DNA of 64,000 bases from Acytostelium subglobosum LB1 (taxonomy: Eukaryota; Evosea; Eumycetozoa; Acytosteliales; Acytosteliaceae). The position numbers were made by a program, and so were the translations under genes. The notes beneath the pieces are model-generated. The model was not told the DNA's origin. It made no database searches and saw only the letters and a list, made by a program, of their open reading frames with translations. This document shows positions 44,051-56,395 of this stretch, piece by piece; the first letter of the stretch is position 1; every line of letters starts with the position of its first letter. The DNA lies in the NCBI RefSeq assembly GCF_000787575.1, contig NW_012236523.1:869854-933853 (forward strand). The letters run 5' to 3'.

Positions 44051-45905
44051 TTATGAGGGGGCGGCACACTCTGGAACTCCATTCTTGGTCGAGTGACATA
44101 TTAATGGTCGCTGGCAGTTCAATGTGGAGCAGGTGATCCTGCGACAGCTGCCAACACGAGAAGAGTCGGCAAAACACTCAAAGCCAGTCTTACAGTAGGA
44201 TTGGCTGCATTCACGAACTGGGGCGCACAGCCATCCGCCGTTGGACTCGTCATTCATACAGATAGTATCAATTGGACAGTACATATCCCTACAGATGTCG
44301 GATGAGGTCCTGTTGTCACTTCCAGTGTCGAGCTTGGTGGCGGGCTTGGGGGTGACGGGCGGCTTGGTTGGGGCCGTCGTTGGCGTGGCGCTCTTCCTGC
44401 ACTTGGCTCCTTCGACCGGATCATTGATGCATGCGTAGCCCGCGAGACATTTGATGACGCTACACGACAGGATGCTCTTCTGGATGCAGCTGGCGCCCTT
44501 CTCGGGGTCGTCCACACAACGGAAGTCGGCGCCACAGTTGATCAGCGAGCAGCTCAGCTTGGGCACACACTTGGGGCCATCCTCCTCCTCCTTGCAATAA
44601 GTGTCGTTGGTGCACTCAGTGTTGGCGCAAGTGGGCTTGGGTACACATTGTGGGAGTGAAGTGCTGGCGTTGATCACACATATCTGGCCTTCGTCACAGG
44701 TCTGCATCGAGCAGTTGGTGAACACACAACGTGTGCCAACTTCGGAGCTATCCTCAATGCATACCATGCCATCGTCACAGGTCACAGAGGCACACTTGGG
44801 CACGGGCTTCTGGCAGTATGGACCCTCGACCTCGTTCTCAACGCAATCCATGCCATCGTCACAGGTCACCATTGTGCAGTCCAGGGTCGAGCGGCACCAG
44901 GGCAGGTTGGTCGTGTCGTTGATGGCGCAGGCAAAGTTATCGGGACAGACCTTGCTGGCACACAGAGATTCACATGTAGCGCCCAACTTGTCATTGTCCA
45001 CACACTTGGTGCCAGGGTCACACTTGAGTGACTTACATGTAAGTGGCTGGCACTTGCCGCCCTGCTTTGGATCGTCAACACACTCAGTGCCAACTGGGCA
45101 CTTCATCTTGCTGCAAGCAGACACACATGACAGACGGCCCGAGGTGATCTCCACGCACTTGGTGTTGTTGGGGCACTTGACTGAGCTGCAGGAGGCAACA
45201 CATCTTGCGCCGCTGGTCGGATCCTCAATGCAGCGAAGTGAGTCGTGGCACTTGAGCGAGGAACATGTTGGGATGACCATGCCCTTGGGGTAGGTCTTGG
45301 AGACAAAGTTGTCTGAGCTGGGGAGGTCGATCGTACCGACGGGGGAGGGGTCCTCTGGAATGTCGTTGGGTACACACTTGGCGCGGAAGCCGCAGCATTG
45401 GTTGGCGGCACGCTTGTTGGCCTTGCAGCTGGTGGAGGCTGCCTCGTCAACACATTGGAAGCCTGCTGGACACTTGCCACGGGCACATGTGTCGTTCAGT
45501 GGGATGAACGAGCCGTCTGGACGACGACAGTTGTTGACGTCCAACTGGAGAACGTCACCATCAGATGCAAGACACCAATTTGAAAGTCTAGGGTTTGGTG
45601 TGCAGCTCATCACTTCTGGAGTCAATGTCTGGCATGCCGTCACATCATCAGAGCCAGGGCAACAATGTTTTCCCTTGATACCAAAACACTTGGTTGGATA
45701 CTTGGAGCATTGATCATAAGTTAAAGCCTCGCAATCTGGATATAATATTCCAATAGATTGATTGATTGGTTAATTGATTGAGTTTTAGTATGAGTACTTG
45801 ATTGATTGATTGGATGGGATAGTTCCACAGGGACTTACCAAAAGCAGCTGCTTTGGATAGCGCGACAAGGCACAATAGTACCAAGACGGTGGACAACAAC
45901 TTCAT
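44051..45905 (-). CDS. Secreted Cys-rich spore-coat-like protein with FOLN repeats
   Basis: Two minus-strand exons: 45905-45839 and 45735-44051, phase 1, 583 residues. A clear signal peptide (MKLLSTVLVLLCLVALSKA) is followed by a Cys-rich region (DCEALTYDQCSKYPTKCFG, then KHCCPGSDDV) that resembles the N-terminal domain of Dictyostelium spore coat proteins such as SP70/SP96. About 12 follistatin-like (FOLN) units follow, each C-x-x-(L/V)-x-C-x-x-G/D-x-x-C-V-x-D plus a fourth Cys. A Thr-Pro linker (TTAPTKPPVTPKP) splits them into a large block and a smaller C-terminal block. No membrane anchor is seen. A role in the spore coat or extracellular sheath is inferred from the domain set. Confidence 0.85.
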
Positions 45906-47614
45906 GATTTTCGAATTCCTGATTTAAATGTTGTTTGTATGTGTAGGTGTGCGACTGGAAATTGGAAGTTGGTAGTTGGAAGTTGGAAGTTGGTAACAAA
46001 ACTAACAAATGTCCTTCTAGAATACTATATGATGGCTGGCTAGTTGACTCACTCAATAGTAGAGAATATATTCTTAAGAATGGTTTGAAATAAACAGGCA
46101 GATTAATGATTGAATATATATTAGTGTCCTTCAACAGGTCAGGTCGGTCGTAAAGCGATCGCGCGAGTGTTGACTTACCAGACTGTCCTGTCTAGTTGGC
46201 GGGCTGGTATCTATTTTCGACTGCGATGTTGCGCACTCCACTCCATTCTTCCAATGATTAATCATGATGAGCTAACAGCCTGTCTGCCAGCCAGCCAGCC
46301 TGCCTGCCGCTGAGCTCATCTTAGTTGTGTTGATTTGATTTGAGTTGAGCTGAGGAACGTGTTGCTGGAGATGGTAACTACCCTACCCTTGCCTACCCTT
46401 ATACGTCAATGTTAATATTGAATGATACCTGTGTTTATTGCAACACGACGCTGATCTACACAGTCCTTCCCCATCAGTCTTGTAGATTGTTTAGTGATGA
46501 TCATGATCACCATCACATCTAAATATAAATCCAAATCACTTCCAACAATCACATGATGTTTGGATACACATTTCATACGACCGTCCATCCACCCTCTGTC
46601 TCTCTCTCCCTTTATCTGACATCATCGTCATCGTCGTCATCTTCAGCATCCTGCATCATCATATCCAATCAATCCAATCAATCAATCAATCCAAATGGCA
46701 CTATATACTAAAGGGATGGGGGGTCTTATAAGGCAACACTGTATATCCTATCTATTTATCTATCTATCTGTTGTTGTTGCTGCTGTCATGGTGTGAAGGG
46801 GAGGCACATCACGTCACATCACTTCATATTAAATAAGCGCACACTCTGTCGTCTGATTGATTGATTGATTGATTGATAAATGTCAAGTCCATATATGGAA
46901 TAAGTGTCACTAGCTGACATGTCCCGAGGTGATCGATCACACTGACAGACGAAACTAAGTGATGATTGTGTGTGTGTGTCTGGGGGTGAAGTGATTGATC
47001 AATCACTTAAGTGTGTGTGTTTGATTGCTGAGATCGAAGTCAATTAATATCAAAGGGGGGTTGATGGGATTGATTGACAGGTATGTATTTGAATATGACA
47101 GTCGCTCGCTTGTGTGGTGGATGACAGCGTTGACAACACCCGAGTGTTAGGAGTATAGTGTATGAAAGGAAGGAAGGAAGGAAGAAAGTATGTGATCACT
47201 CGTTTTAAATATCTCTATCTCCAACTTTTTCACTCTATCTCTATCTCTCCGGCTACTGCTGCTATGCTCTTCACTGCCAGTGTGTGTGTGTGTGTGTGTG
47301 TGTGTGAAGTGTCGCATCTAATGTCTCTTCCTTCACTTCCTCTCTTTCCTTTCCACTTTGTTGTCTGTGTGTATGAGTACCAACAATGTTATTGGTATTG
47401 ATAATGGGTCGCCATGACTGTATAAGCTATGGTTCTACAAATTCTGGTGTAAATGAAGATGGGAGAGAGAGATCATGATTGTTTGTCGCCACACTTGATC
47501 GATTGATTGATTGACTGTGATTGTCCTCCTGTCCAACAACTTTCGAAAGATGTTGAATCTAATGTTGAGCCATTGTGAACAATATAAATAATATATAATT
47601 ATCATAACAACTAT
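45906..47614. other. 1.7-kb spacer, no gene seen
   Basis: Longest gene-free spacer. It holds the spore-coat-like gene's promoter (minus strand) and, further right, the 3' flank of the next minus-strand gene. Imperfect ttggaagt repeats lie at 45957-46000, CCAG/CCTG repeats near 46285-46310, a CT-rich stretch near 46590-46620, and a (GT)n microsatellite at about 47280-47306. No credible coding frame or RNA gene. Confidence 0.5.
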
Positions 47615-48245
47615 CTAACTATTGTTGTTGTTAAGTGACATGTAGTATTCAAGCTCATCTTGTTCTTGTTGAAGCATCAGGTCATACTCATTGAGCATCT
47701 CTGTCATTGGCATGTATGTTGTTAGCAATGATTGATTGATTCGATGACGATGTGTAAAGCATACCCTTTTCCTCATTGGCGAGATACTCCTCCAGTTCTT
47801 TGACCAGCTGTTCTTCCTCGTCTGCAGACAACTCGAGTTGCTGCTCCGTCGTAGGCTCTCCTCCACTGCTGCCTGGCATCTCTAATCTGATCTTCTTATA
47901 TTCACTTTGCAGTGTTGAGCGTACATTGATCTTTGACTTGAGAGGTGATGATGGAGGTGACTGTGAAGATGGTGTAGTCTTGTTGTTGTTCAAAGTTGTT
48001 GTAGTAGTAGTTGTAGTCGTAGTTGTAGATGTTGTAGATGTTGTAGATGTTGATGATGATGATGATGATGATTGATCGATCATCATACTATTATTATTAT
48101 GTTTCATTCTCTCCTGATTCAGAAGCTTCCTTCTCTCTTCAGTAATCTTATCAAAGCATCTTTTCTTTAGCTTATCCTTGAGGTCTGTATGAGTGTTGTT
48201 TAGACCTCGTATCTTTAGACCTATCTCTGCATGTTTCGTTGCCAT
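47615..48245 (-). CDS. RPA-interacting-protein-like (RPAIN) protein
   Basis: Two minus-strand exons: 48245-47765 and 47700-47615, phase 1, 188 residues. The N-terminus has a basic helix with a lone Cys-Arg core (DLKDKLKKRCFDKITEERRKLLNQER), like the RPAIN N-terminal motif that carries WKxxxRxRCxxRxxxxRxxLL. A Ser/Thr-rich low-complexity middle follows. Near the C-terminus an acidic helix (EEQLVKELEEYLANEEKEML, then NEYDLMLQQEQDELEYYM) matches the RPAIN middle segment. The C-terminal zinc finger of animal RPAIN is missing; the protein stops after poly-Asn. RPAIN imports replication protein A; that role is inference here, since the similarity is short. Confidence 0.55.
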
Positions 48246-49569
48246 ATCTATCTAGATTATCTCTTTTATTATTGGAGGGATTACAAATAAAGTTCTGCCT
48301 TGAATTATCCTTTTATCAGTTTGAACTTACAAGAAATATCAACATGTTGTAGGATATTTTTGGACATGTAAATTATGTGGTAGTAATTTTAAAGTATTCT
48401 TATAGGTTGATAGATCGAGGGCTTCATTATATTTGTTAAGTACCTCATTTAATAATAATTAATAGGGGCTTATCATCCTCTTAATTAGAGGATACCCTCT
48501 CAGTAAGTACTGTTGTAGACAACAGTAACCTTTTTGGTTTTAATCATCCCAAGTTGGCAGTCAAACAAATATTGGTCATCACTTCAAACGGCATAAATTA
48601 TTCCTCAATATTCATATATAATAATACATTGGAGACCCTCAAAGTAATAATTCCTTGATCAAATCCAATCAATTTCAATCCAATCCAGTATGCACCACTT
48701 TTTTTTATTTAGTATGAATACTCCAACTCGACCCACCAAGATGATGATACGGTAAAGTTGTTGTTGTGTCTTTTGATCAGTCAAATAGTCAAACATTCAA
48801 TACCCCTCCCAATCACACACATGTTAGCATCAATCATCTAAACTCACACTCGTACATCTTAACCAACCATCCATTTACATTAGCCCTATGGCCCCATCAT
48901 CAATTCAAATATACGACTAGGTTTACTCTGCTGATATATGACAAACTAACTTTGATCATATTCTGATCGCCGAATAAAAGATTTGAGGGGGAATTCAATC
49001 AATTTGGATTCCGAACTTGATGAGGATGTTGTAGAGGATGGGGGCATCCAGAGGGACATCATCTTTGTATGTACTTTTTAATTTGTTAGTCAAACATTAT
49101 TAAATTACAATCAACTATTAACAGGGTATAATGCCATAGTGGGCCTATTCCATTCTCTAAATATATTGATATTGATAATACCTGATACAAAGTGTTAGAC
49201 CTGTGTTACTGGTTATAATGTAAATAAGGGGGTATCCATGGATTAATATTAATGCATATGAATGTCCACGTTCCACAGACTTTAATAATATTATATGGGA
49301 ATCACCATACAATACATACTTAGTCTTCCAATATAAACGATCGTACCTTCATCCAAATATTTGGTATTTCATTATTAACTGGTACATATTTTCCTTTTAA
49401 AAACATATTTTATTTTTCTATTTCTATATTAATATATTATTAATACCAGTAATAAGAAGATAAATATTTATAGATATAATTAATTAGTTAATGAATTAAA
49501 AAAAAAACTATCAACTACAACCACAACACCATTAGGCTTCCCAACAAAAAATGGAGCCTCAAGAGGACA
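48246..49569. other. 1.3-kb AT-rich spacer with one coding-like scrap
   Basis: Promoter side of two divergent genes. At about 48998-49080 the minus strand reads YKDDVPLDAPILYNILIKFG followed by IQID and a stop, which looks like the tail of a lost gene but has no partner exon nearby. The stretch before the Thr-rich gene is almost pure A/T (49390-49510). Nothing else is seen. Confidence 0.45.
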
Positions 49570-52555
49570 ATGTCTTTTGACATTTTCCTTCCTCTGTCTA
49601 TTATTATTTGTATCACTAGCTGGTAAGTAATGATCACTCATGAGTGATCACTCCATCAATCAATCAATCATTCATTCAATTACTAATGTTCTTCCATATA
49701 ATTATTAGGAGCGAGCGAGTGTGACCTACCATGCCCAAATGGCACAGTCTGTTGCCAACCTTCACCAAACTTGAAGCCAACATGTATAAATGTTTGTCGT
49801 TTCTTGAAATGTCCAAACGGATTGGCGTGCAGCGTTGACAACAAGATGAGATGTGTCTCACCACTCTCGACAACAGCCAGCACGTTCGCCACGACCACAG
49901 TGTCCACTCAATCTACATCGGCCAGTACTGTTGCTAGTACTTTCGCTTCGACCACTGGACAAGCCTCGGCAACTGGTGTTGTGACAACTACTGTCTCGAC
50001 AACTGTGTCTACACAGTCAACCTCTGCAAGCACTATCGCCTCGACTGTTGCTCAGGTATCAGCAAGTGGACTGCCAACTGGTGCTGTGACCACTACTGTA
50101 TCGACTACAGAGTCCACCGCGTCTACTTCAGCAAGTACTGTTGCATCAACTGTTGCTCAGGTATCGGCTAGTGGACTACCAACTGGTGCTGTGACCACTA
50201 CTGTGTCAACAACAGTATCCACTCAATCTACTACCGCAAGCACTGTTGCTAGTACTGTTGCAGGTGGTCAGTCCTCGACCACATTCACAACTACAGCGAC
50301 GACCACTGTTAGCACCACCGGACCAGGTTCGACGATCACTCAAACAACATCCGCAAGTACAACTGTGTCGACCGCATCAACCAAGTACTGTCGCTTCGAC
50401 CACTGCACAAGCGTCAGCTAGTGCTCTGCCCACTGGTGCTGTGACCACTACTGTAACAACGACTGTGTCCACAGCGTCAACTGTTGCCAGCACTGTTGCA
50501 AGCACTGTTGGTCGTCAATCCTCCACAACATTCACGACTACCGCGTCTACGACTGTTAGTACAACCGGTCCCGGATCAACTATCACCCAAACAACATCCG
50601 CCAGCACAACGTTCACTACGACGGCTTCAGCTTCAGCCTCCACAACAGTAACCACCACAGTGTCAACTCAATCAACATCGGCCAGCACTGTCGCATCGAC
50701 TGTTGCTCAAGCATCCGCCAGTGCTCTACCCACTGGAGGTGTGACGACTACTGTGTCTACGACAGTGTCTACACAGTCCACTGTTGCCAGTACTGTCGCC
50801 TCGACGGTTGCTGGCGGCCAGTCCTCGACAACAGTCACGACCATGGCAACCACCACTGTTAGTACAACAGGATCAGGCTCAACCATCACTCAAACAACAT
50901 CCGCTAGTACAACAGTCACTACGACAGCCTCAGCTTCAGCGTCCACCACTGTATCTACATCTGCCACCACCACCGTTTCCACCGCGTCAACAGTTGCCTC
51001 AACGTCGGTTAGCACTGTAGCTACTTCTGCAGCCACAGCCACGACCACCGTGTCAACTTCCGCCACTACAACAGCCAGTACTATTGGTGCGGGATCTACA
51101 ATCACTCAGACAACATCTGTTACCACAACAGTTAGCACTGTTGCCACAAGCCAGGTCACTGCCTCGACCACTGTATCGACTTCGGCCACCACAACAGTGT
51201 CCACAGCTTCAACTGTTGCCTCGACAACAGTGTCCACCATTGCCACTGGCGCTGCTTCAGCCACTGGTCCAATCACATCAACCGTCGCCACCACCACTGT
51301 ATCAACTGCGTCGACAACTGTAAGCACTGTTGCCTCGACCACCAACAGACCACCAACATCTACTGTTGCCACAACCACTGTGTCCACACAGTCAACAGTT
51401 GCAAGCACCACTGCTTCGACCTCTGCCAAGCCAACGACGACCACTGCCTCAACAACTTTCACAACCACTGCTAGCACAACTGGCGCAGCATCAACAATAA
51501 CTCAAACCACAAGTGTAACCACCACTGTGAGCACCTCTGCCACTAGCCCTGTGACTGCTTCGACAACCGTGTCAACATCTGCTTCGACCACTGTATCCAC
51601 CGCGTCAACTACTGCTTCAACGAGAGTATCCACAACATCAACAGTCGATCCAAGAGGAGTGACCACCACTGCCTCGACCACTGTCACCACCACTGCCAGT
51701 ACCTCGGGTCAAGCTTCAACCATCACTCAAACAACCAGTGCCACCACCACCGTTACTACTACGGCGGCTACTGGTAGGGCTACAGATTCCACTACCGCCG
51801 TCACTACCACTGCCAGCACAACAGCCACGACCACCGGTGCCGCCTCGACCATCACTCGGACAACCACAGTGTCAACTGTTGCTCAATCGACCACAGTCAC
51901 GACCACCGCCAGCACTACCGGTCCAGCTTCAACCATCACTCAGTCCACATCGGCAACGACAACTGTGAGCACTGCGTCCGCCACTAGTCCCGTCACATCG
52001 ACAACAGCCTCGACCACAGTTACAACAGCGTCAACTGTTGCAACTACCTCTGTTTCGACCACCGCCTCTTCCAAGCCCACAACCACGGCGACCACCACAG
52101 TGTCCACTGCGTCTACAGTTGTCTCAACCACTGCTACTACAGCCACATCGACCTCAGCCACCACCACAGTGAGTACCACTGGAGCAGGCTCGACCATTAC
52201 CCAGACCACTACGGTTACCACCACGGCAACACCAGGCTCGACAACAGTATCTACATCTGCTAGTACTATTGCAACCACCACCGGTCCAGCATCGACGATC
52301 ACCCAAACCACAACCGCCACGACAACAGCCACCTTGGCCTCAACATCCGCCCAGCCAACCTCGACCACCGTGACCACAACTGCATCCACGGCATCAACAG
52401 TTGCCTCGACGATTGTTACAACCACTGCATCCACTGTTGCAACAACAACTCAGTCCACTGCATCTACCACTGTCACCACGACTGCTTCCTCGTCTGCGCC
52501 ATCCTCGGGACCAGTCACCTCCACTGGTGTGTGGCTGACACAAGCGCTACGCTAA
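49570..52555 (+). CDS. Giant Thr/Ser/Val/Ala-repeat mucin-like protein with FOLN head, frame break
   Basis: Exon 1 (49570-49622) encodes a hydrophobic signal-like start (MSFDIFLPLSIIICITS). The second exon starts near 49716 with a Cys-rich FOLN-type head (CDLPCPNGTVCCQPSP, then CRFLKCPNGLACSVD). The remaining ~900 residues are a low-complexity array built from TTTVSTxSTxASTVAS, GPGSTITQTTS and QASASALPTGAVTT units, suited to dense O-glycosylation. The frame slips near 50380, where the first frame ends at 50421 and the array continues in another frame, by one extra base or two lost ones within a repeat. The tail GVWLTQALR and its flank look foreign to the array (see findings). An exposed surface or matrix coat protein is inferred. 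The exon-2 acceptor is uncertain. Confidence 0.7.
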
Positions 52556-54305
52556 AAGGTCCGATCCCGCTTGCTTCGCAAGCTTCGCTCTAATTTATAA
52601 AAAGAGTGAACTTGTATTTGCCTTTCATAGTCATCGCCTCTACTTTTTGCCCAACCTTGAATTGATATTGATAGTACTTCTTTGGTATCTTTTTGACAGG
52701 AGATACGATTGGACTACCAGCGGAAGCGGATGGTCTGCTTGGCCTCTTGGTGTTGGAGTTGTTCTGTCATCGCAAAGAGTATGCCATCTATTGGGAAATC
52801 AGGGGTAGCCTCAACATCGTCTTCCTCTGATGAGGGATCGGATTCTTCTTGATCTCCACCTGAAACTGAATGAGGTTGATGGGTATCCTCACCGGACTCC
52901 TCGTGATCTCCATCGGGAGCGGCAGGACAATTGTTGTTGGAACTGGTTCTGTTGATACATCCCTTGATATCGTGTTTAAAATCTGGAATTGACAAGTAGG
53001 CTTCCATGATTGAATCTGCGTCTCGATTCTTTGTTGCCACTGCCCAACCATACTTTGTGTAACAATTTAGGAATGTTACAATGTACCTATCAAGAAATGA
53101 TTAGTAACTTGAACAGGATGAGTTTGTTTAAATAAACTTACTGATAATTTTCTGCATCGACCTCAATATAGGTTACATCAATTTGTATTCTACCCCGAGT
53201 ATGAGTAGTAATGATCGGTGTCTGTTGTATCTGTTTTGATGTGATCGTGGTACCTCCGTGCATTTGACACAAGTCACAGGTAGCGAGGATCTTCTGGATG
53301 TCTTTCTCCATCTTTGGCCATCTGTAGTTTGTAGTTGACTTGATAAGTTCAAGTAGTGGAGTTGAGGTCCGATGATTGCCTCGATCGACATGGTTCCTTT
53401 CAATAAGCTCCTTGCGAGCTTCAGGTGGTGGGATAATGAATACCCTATTGATCGAGTTAGATATATTATATATATATTTGTTTTATAAACATTAATAGCC
53501 TACATACACATCCTTTCCTATAGGGCGATACTCCAAACAGTTGACATATCCAGTACTTTCTTCAGGGAGTATTCTAAACAACTGTAAAGTTGATCTGACG
53601 TTGGAGTCCCTTGAGTATTCTTAAAGGAGTTAATTTATTATCCTTTATAGTACAATAATTATTATATACATACATTTGTTACCGTTGGGCTTGGTAGGAA
53701 TAGGACAGTTGGGGTCTTGCAACAATGTGAGAATCTGATTGTGACTGAATCGGCTTAATGAAATTGAATCGCGCGTATCTTTGGTATCAGTTGATTGAGC
53801 AGGAAGAGGAGGAGGAGGAGGAGGAGGAGAAGGTGGAGAAGGTGTTGGCTGTGGAAGTTGTTGTAGTTGTCGATGTAGACGTGGTTGAAGAAGTTGGTGT
53901 TGTTATTGTCGACGTCTTAGACATGGTTGATTTGATTGGAGTTATGACTTTTACTTGTGCAACGATACGATGAATAGTCGGTTCCTCGATATATAGACAT
54001 TTGCCTGTAACTTTACTTTCTTTGAGCAAAGTAATGAATATATCGACATCGTCTTGGTTGGTGATCATTATGACATTATTATCTGAAATGTAATGGATAT
54101 CGAATTCATGTTTTGAGTATGTATTGGCTATCAATACACAAAGTTGTGAGATAGTTGGATTTGTTGTAGACTTTATATACTTAAAAGCCTCTTTGTATTT
54201 GACAAGTATAAGTAATGTTGTCATTGTTATTAATGTAGTGATAAAAACAACTTTAAACTGTTGATAATAACTACTAGTGGTGTTGATACACTCTCTGTGT
54301 GTCAT
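52556..54305 (-). mobile_element. Integrase-bearing mobile element, fossil
   Basis: Minus-strand coding traces in order: an N-terminal piece with a hydrophobic segment and Ser/Thr tail (54305-53787, 172 residues, assignment to the element uncertain), then an H2C2 zinc-binding integrase region (HVDRGNH, then CDLCQMHG, around 53250-53400), the start of a retroviral-type integrase core (RIQIDVTYIEV near 53170, YIVTFLNCYTKYGWAVATK near 53040-53090), and an acidic tail ending near 52714. Short intervals with splice-like borders separate pieces; spliced integrase genes are known from the Dictyostelium Tdd-4 DNA-transposon family, which is one candidate. A Ty3/gypsy-type LTR element is the other; no LTRs, gag or reverse transcriptase are seen. 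The element looks truncated and broken; only the first part of the catalytic core is recognisable. Confidence 0.55.
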
Positions 54306-54449
54306 GACATTTCAAAAAAAACATATTTTTGCGTTTGAAGTTCATCCATACACCATTCCCTGAATAACCGAGATTTCCTATTTCCTTAATTTACAAACCA
54401 ATGTGTCCTTAATTTACAACAATTCATTTTCTCCAACCTATTAAATAAC

Positions 54450-54650
54450 TAATAATCATTCCAACATACTAAAATAACTAATATGTTAAATTAGTATGTC
54501 ATGTTATTTTAGTTATCCATACATCTTATTTTAGTTATCTGCTGTTATTTTAGATACCGTTATATTAGTATGTATATAATTTTCCAATACTAATTTAACC
54601 ATCACCATACTAATATAACAACAACCATACTAATTTAAACTTTTGTTTAT
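54450..54650. repeat. Cluster of short direct and inverted AT-rich repeats
   Basis: The words ttattttagtta (three copies) and catactaat(t/a)taa (four copies) recur in both orientations within 200 bases. Arms acatactaa and ttagtatgt, and ctaaaataac and gttattttag, can pair. The cluster lies between the integrase fossil and the next gene, so it may be the element's terminal region or a small non-autonomous element. Confidence 0.6.
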
Positions 54651-54916
54651 TCTTGGTATAATAGCAATTGACTAAAATAATATCCTCTCATATCTATATC
54701 ACTTTGAATGACTGCACGATCACGACCTTGTTGCCTGAGAATATTTTGAAATTTCAACTTCACCCACATCAACACCAACAAAAGAGAAGACCAATCATTC
54801 ATTGTTCACACCCAAACATCAACAACAAATATTACAACTACTGCACTCTATACAGACTTCCTCTCTCACTACTCATTATTTCTCTATCAACATACCTATC
54901 TCCACTCATTATCACC

Positions 54917-56395
54917 ATGGCCCAACCAATGAATCTAAAGGAAATGGGTGATTGGGTGTACTCTCTTGGCGATAACATTCTTTCCCAAGAAGACAAGTTC
55001 ATAGGGACAAAGGATATGACGCAAGATGATGTAGACAAGCTCCAACGTTATACTGAACAACAGCGAGTTGAGTACATCCGAACCAAGTTCATCAACCCGG
55101 CCAAAGTTGCTCGTAAGTACAAACTACATCGGTGCAATGACTTCACTCAATACTAACATACACTCAAGCCCCTGCTGCAGTACAAGGTGGTGGCCCAGCT
55201 GGTAAGTACAAATGAGAGCGAGTGATGTGTTCGATTGATACTAACATTCTTCTCATTCAAACTGTAGCACAAGGTATGTCATCAGCCATTAGCCAACAAG
55301 GATGGTGTCCGCCAGTCCACTGAGAAGCCTGCGACGACATTTGATGGTCAGATCACCAAGAATGGACAAGTCATCCAGTACGGTGTGGTGTCCAGCGGCG
55401 ACTTCAGTACATCAGTGTTTGTAGACCGTAACCTGAATGGTGTCAAGAACTCTGAAGATGACCTTGTAGGCGGATTCACTGGAACGATTACGCAGAAGTC
55501 TGACGGAAGTGTCGTGGACACATTCCAGGTGACTGCAGCCAAACCCGTGTACACCAAGAAGCTCGCTACCGGAGATTATTGTGTCAAGTACACCAACCCT
55601 GCCGGTTCATTTGTCTCCGCTCCAACTGGAACCGACAACGTGTTCACTCCAGCCGGATCTGCCACCCCAGAGTACTGCTTCACTCAAGCAGACCAACCAA
55701 TCACTGCCACTCTCGGAGTCACTGCAAAAAAGAAGATCACAGTCGATGTCTTTATTGACCAGGACAAGAATGGAGTCAGGGCTGCTAGCGATGCACAGGC
55801 TTGGGGATTCAAGGGCACTTTTACTAAGCCCGATGGCACCGTCATTAGAACCTTTGACATTGAGACCGATTCAAGGACCTTCACCATGAACCTTGAGCCA
55901 GGTGAGTTCTGTGTCACATTGGAGAACAAGAAGAGGAACTGGATGGTGTCGCCAACTGGTGCTGACAATGGCTACACCTTTGATGCCGCAACCACGTTCA
56001 AGGGCAAGAACTGCTTCACTCAGGCACAGGCTGATCAGAAGCTGGCAATGGGTGTGTTCACGGCTCCAGAGATATCATTCTCCGCTTTCATCGACAGCAA
56101 TAAGAATGGAAAGGATGATAGTGAGGCCGCGGCATGGGGATTCACTGGAACCATTTCCACTCAGGATGGAGGAGAAGTCGTTCAGACATACACCACGGAC
56201 GGAACAAACAGGGAGTGGAATGGATTCCTTGCACCAGGTAACTACTGCATCAACTGGGTGCACAAGAACCTCAAGGGTGAGCAACATTGGAAGTCAGGTC
56301 CACTTGGTTCTGACAACAGATTCCAGAATGCCAGATATTGTTTCACAATGACAACGGCCAACAAGATCAACAAGGCTGGTGTCGTTCCAATTTAA
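54917..56395 (+). CDS. Protein with three SdrD/Cna-B-like domains, no signal peptide
   Basis: Three exons: 54917-55112, 55169-55201, 55293-56395, phase 1 throughout, 443 residues. Residues 1-65 are a charged, helical N-terminal part (MNLKEMGDWVYSLGDNI, MTQDDVDKLQRYTEQQ) that I do not recognise. A Gly/Ala/Gln linker follows. Then come three homologous beta domains of about 100 residues, each starting F-x-D-x-(N/D)-x-N-G-x-(R/K) (VFVDRNLNGVKNSEDD, VFIDQDKNGVRAASDA, AFIDSNKNGKDDSEAA), with GxxGTI, a DYCV/EFCV/NYCI strand and YCFTQ/NCFTQ near the end. The DxNxNGxxxxxE loop is a Ca-binding-like motif as in SdrD B / Cna-B-like repeats. Such domains are normally extracellular, but no signal peptide is seen at the chosen start. 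The frame is open upstream to 54668; that part has no obvious leader. Confidence 0.8.

Noticed and set aside
55268-55273. Six-base microexon (cacaag) in the SdrD-like gene
   Set aside because: Both borders look like splice sites and the phase fits, but the following intron would be only 19 bases long. A single intron 55202-55292 is simpler.
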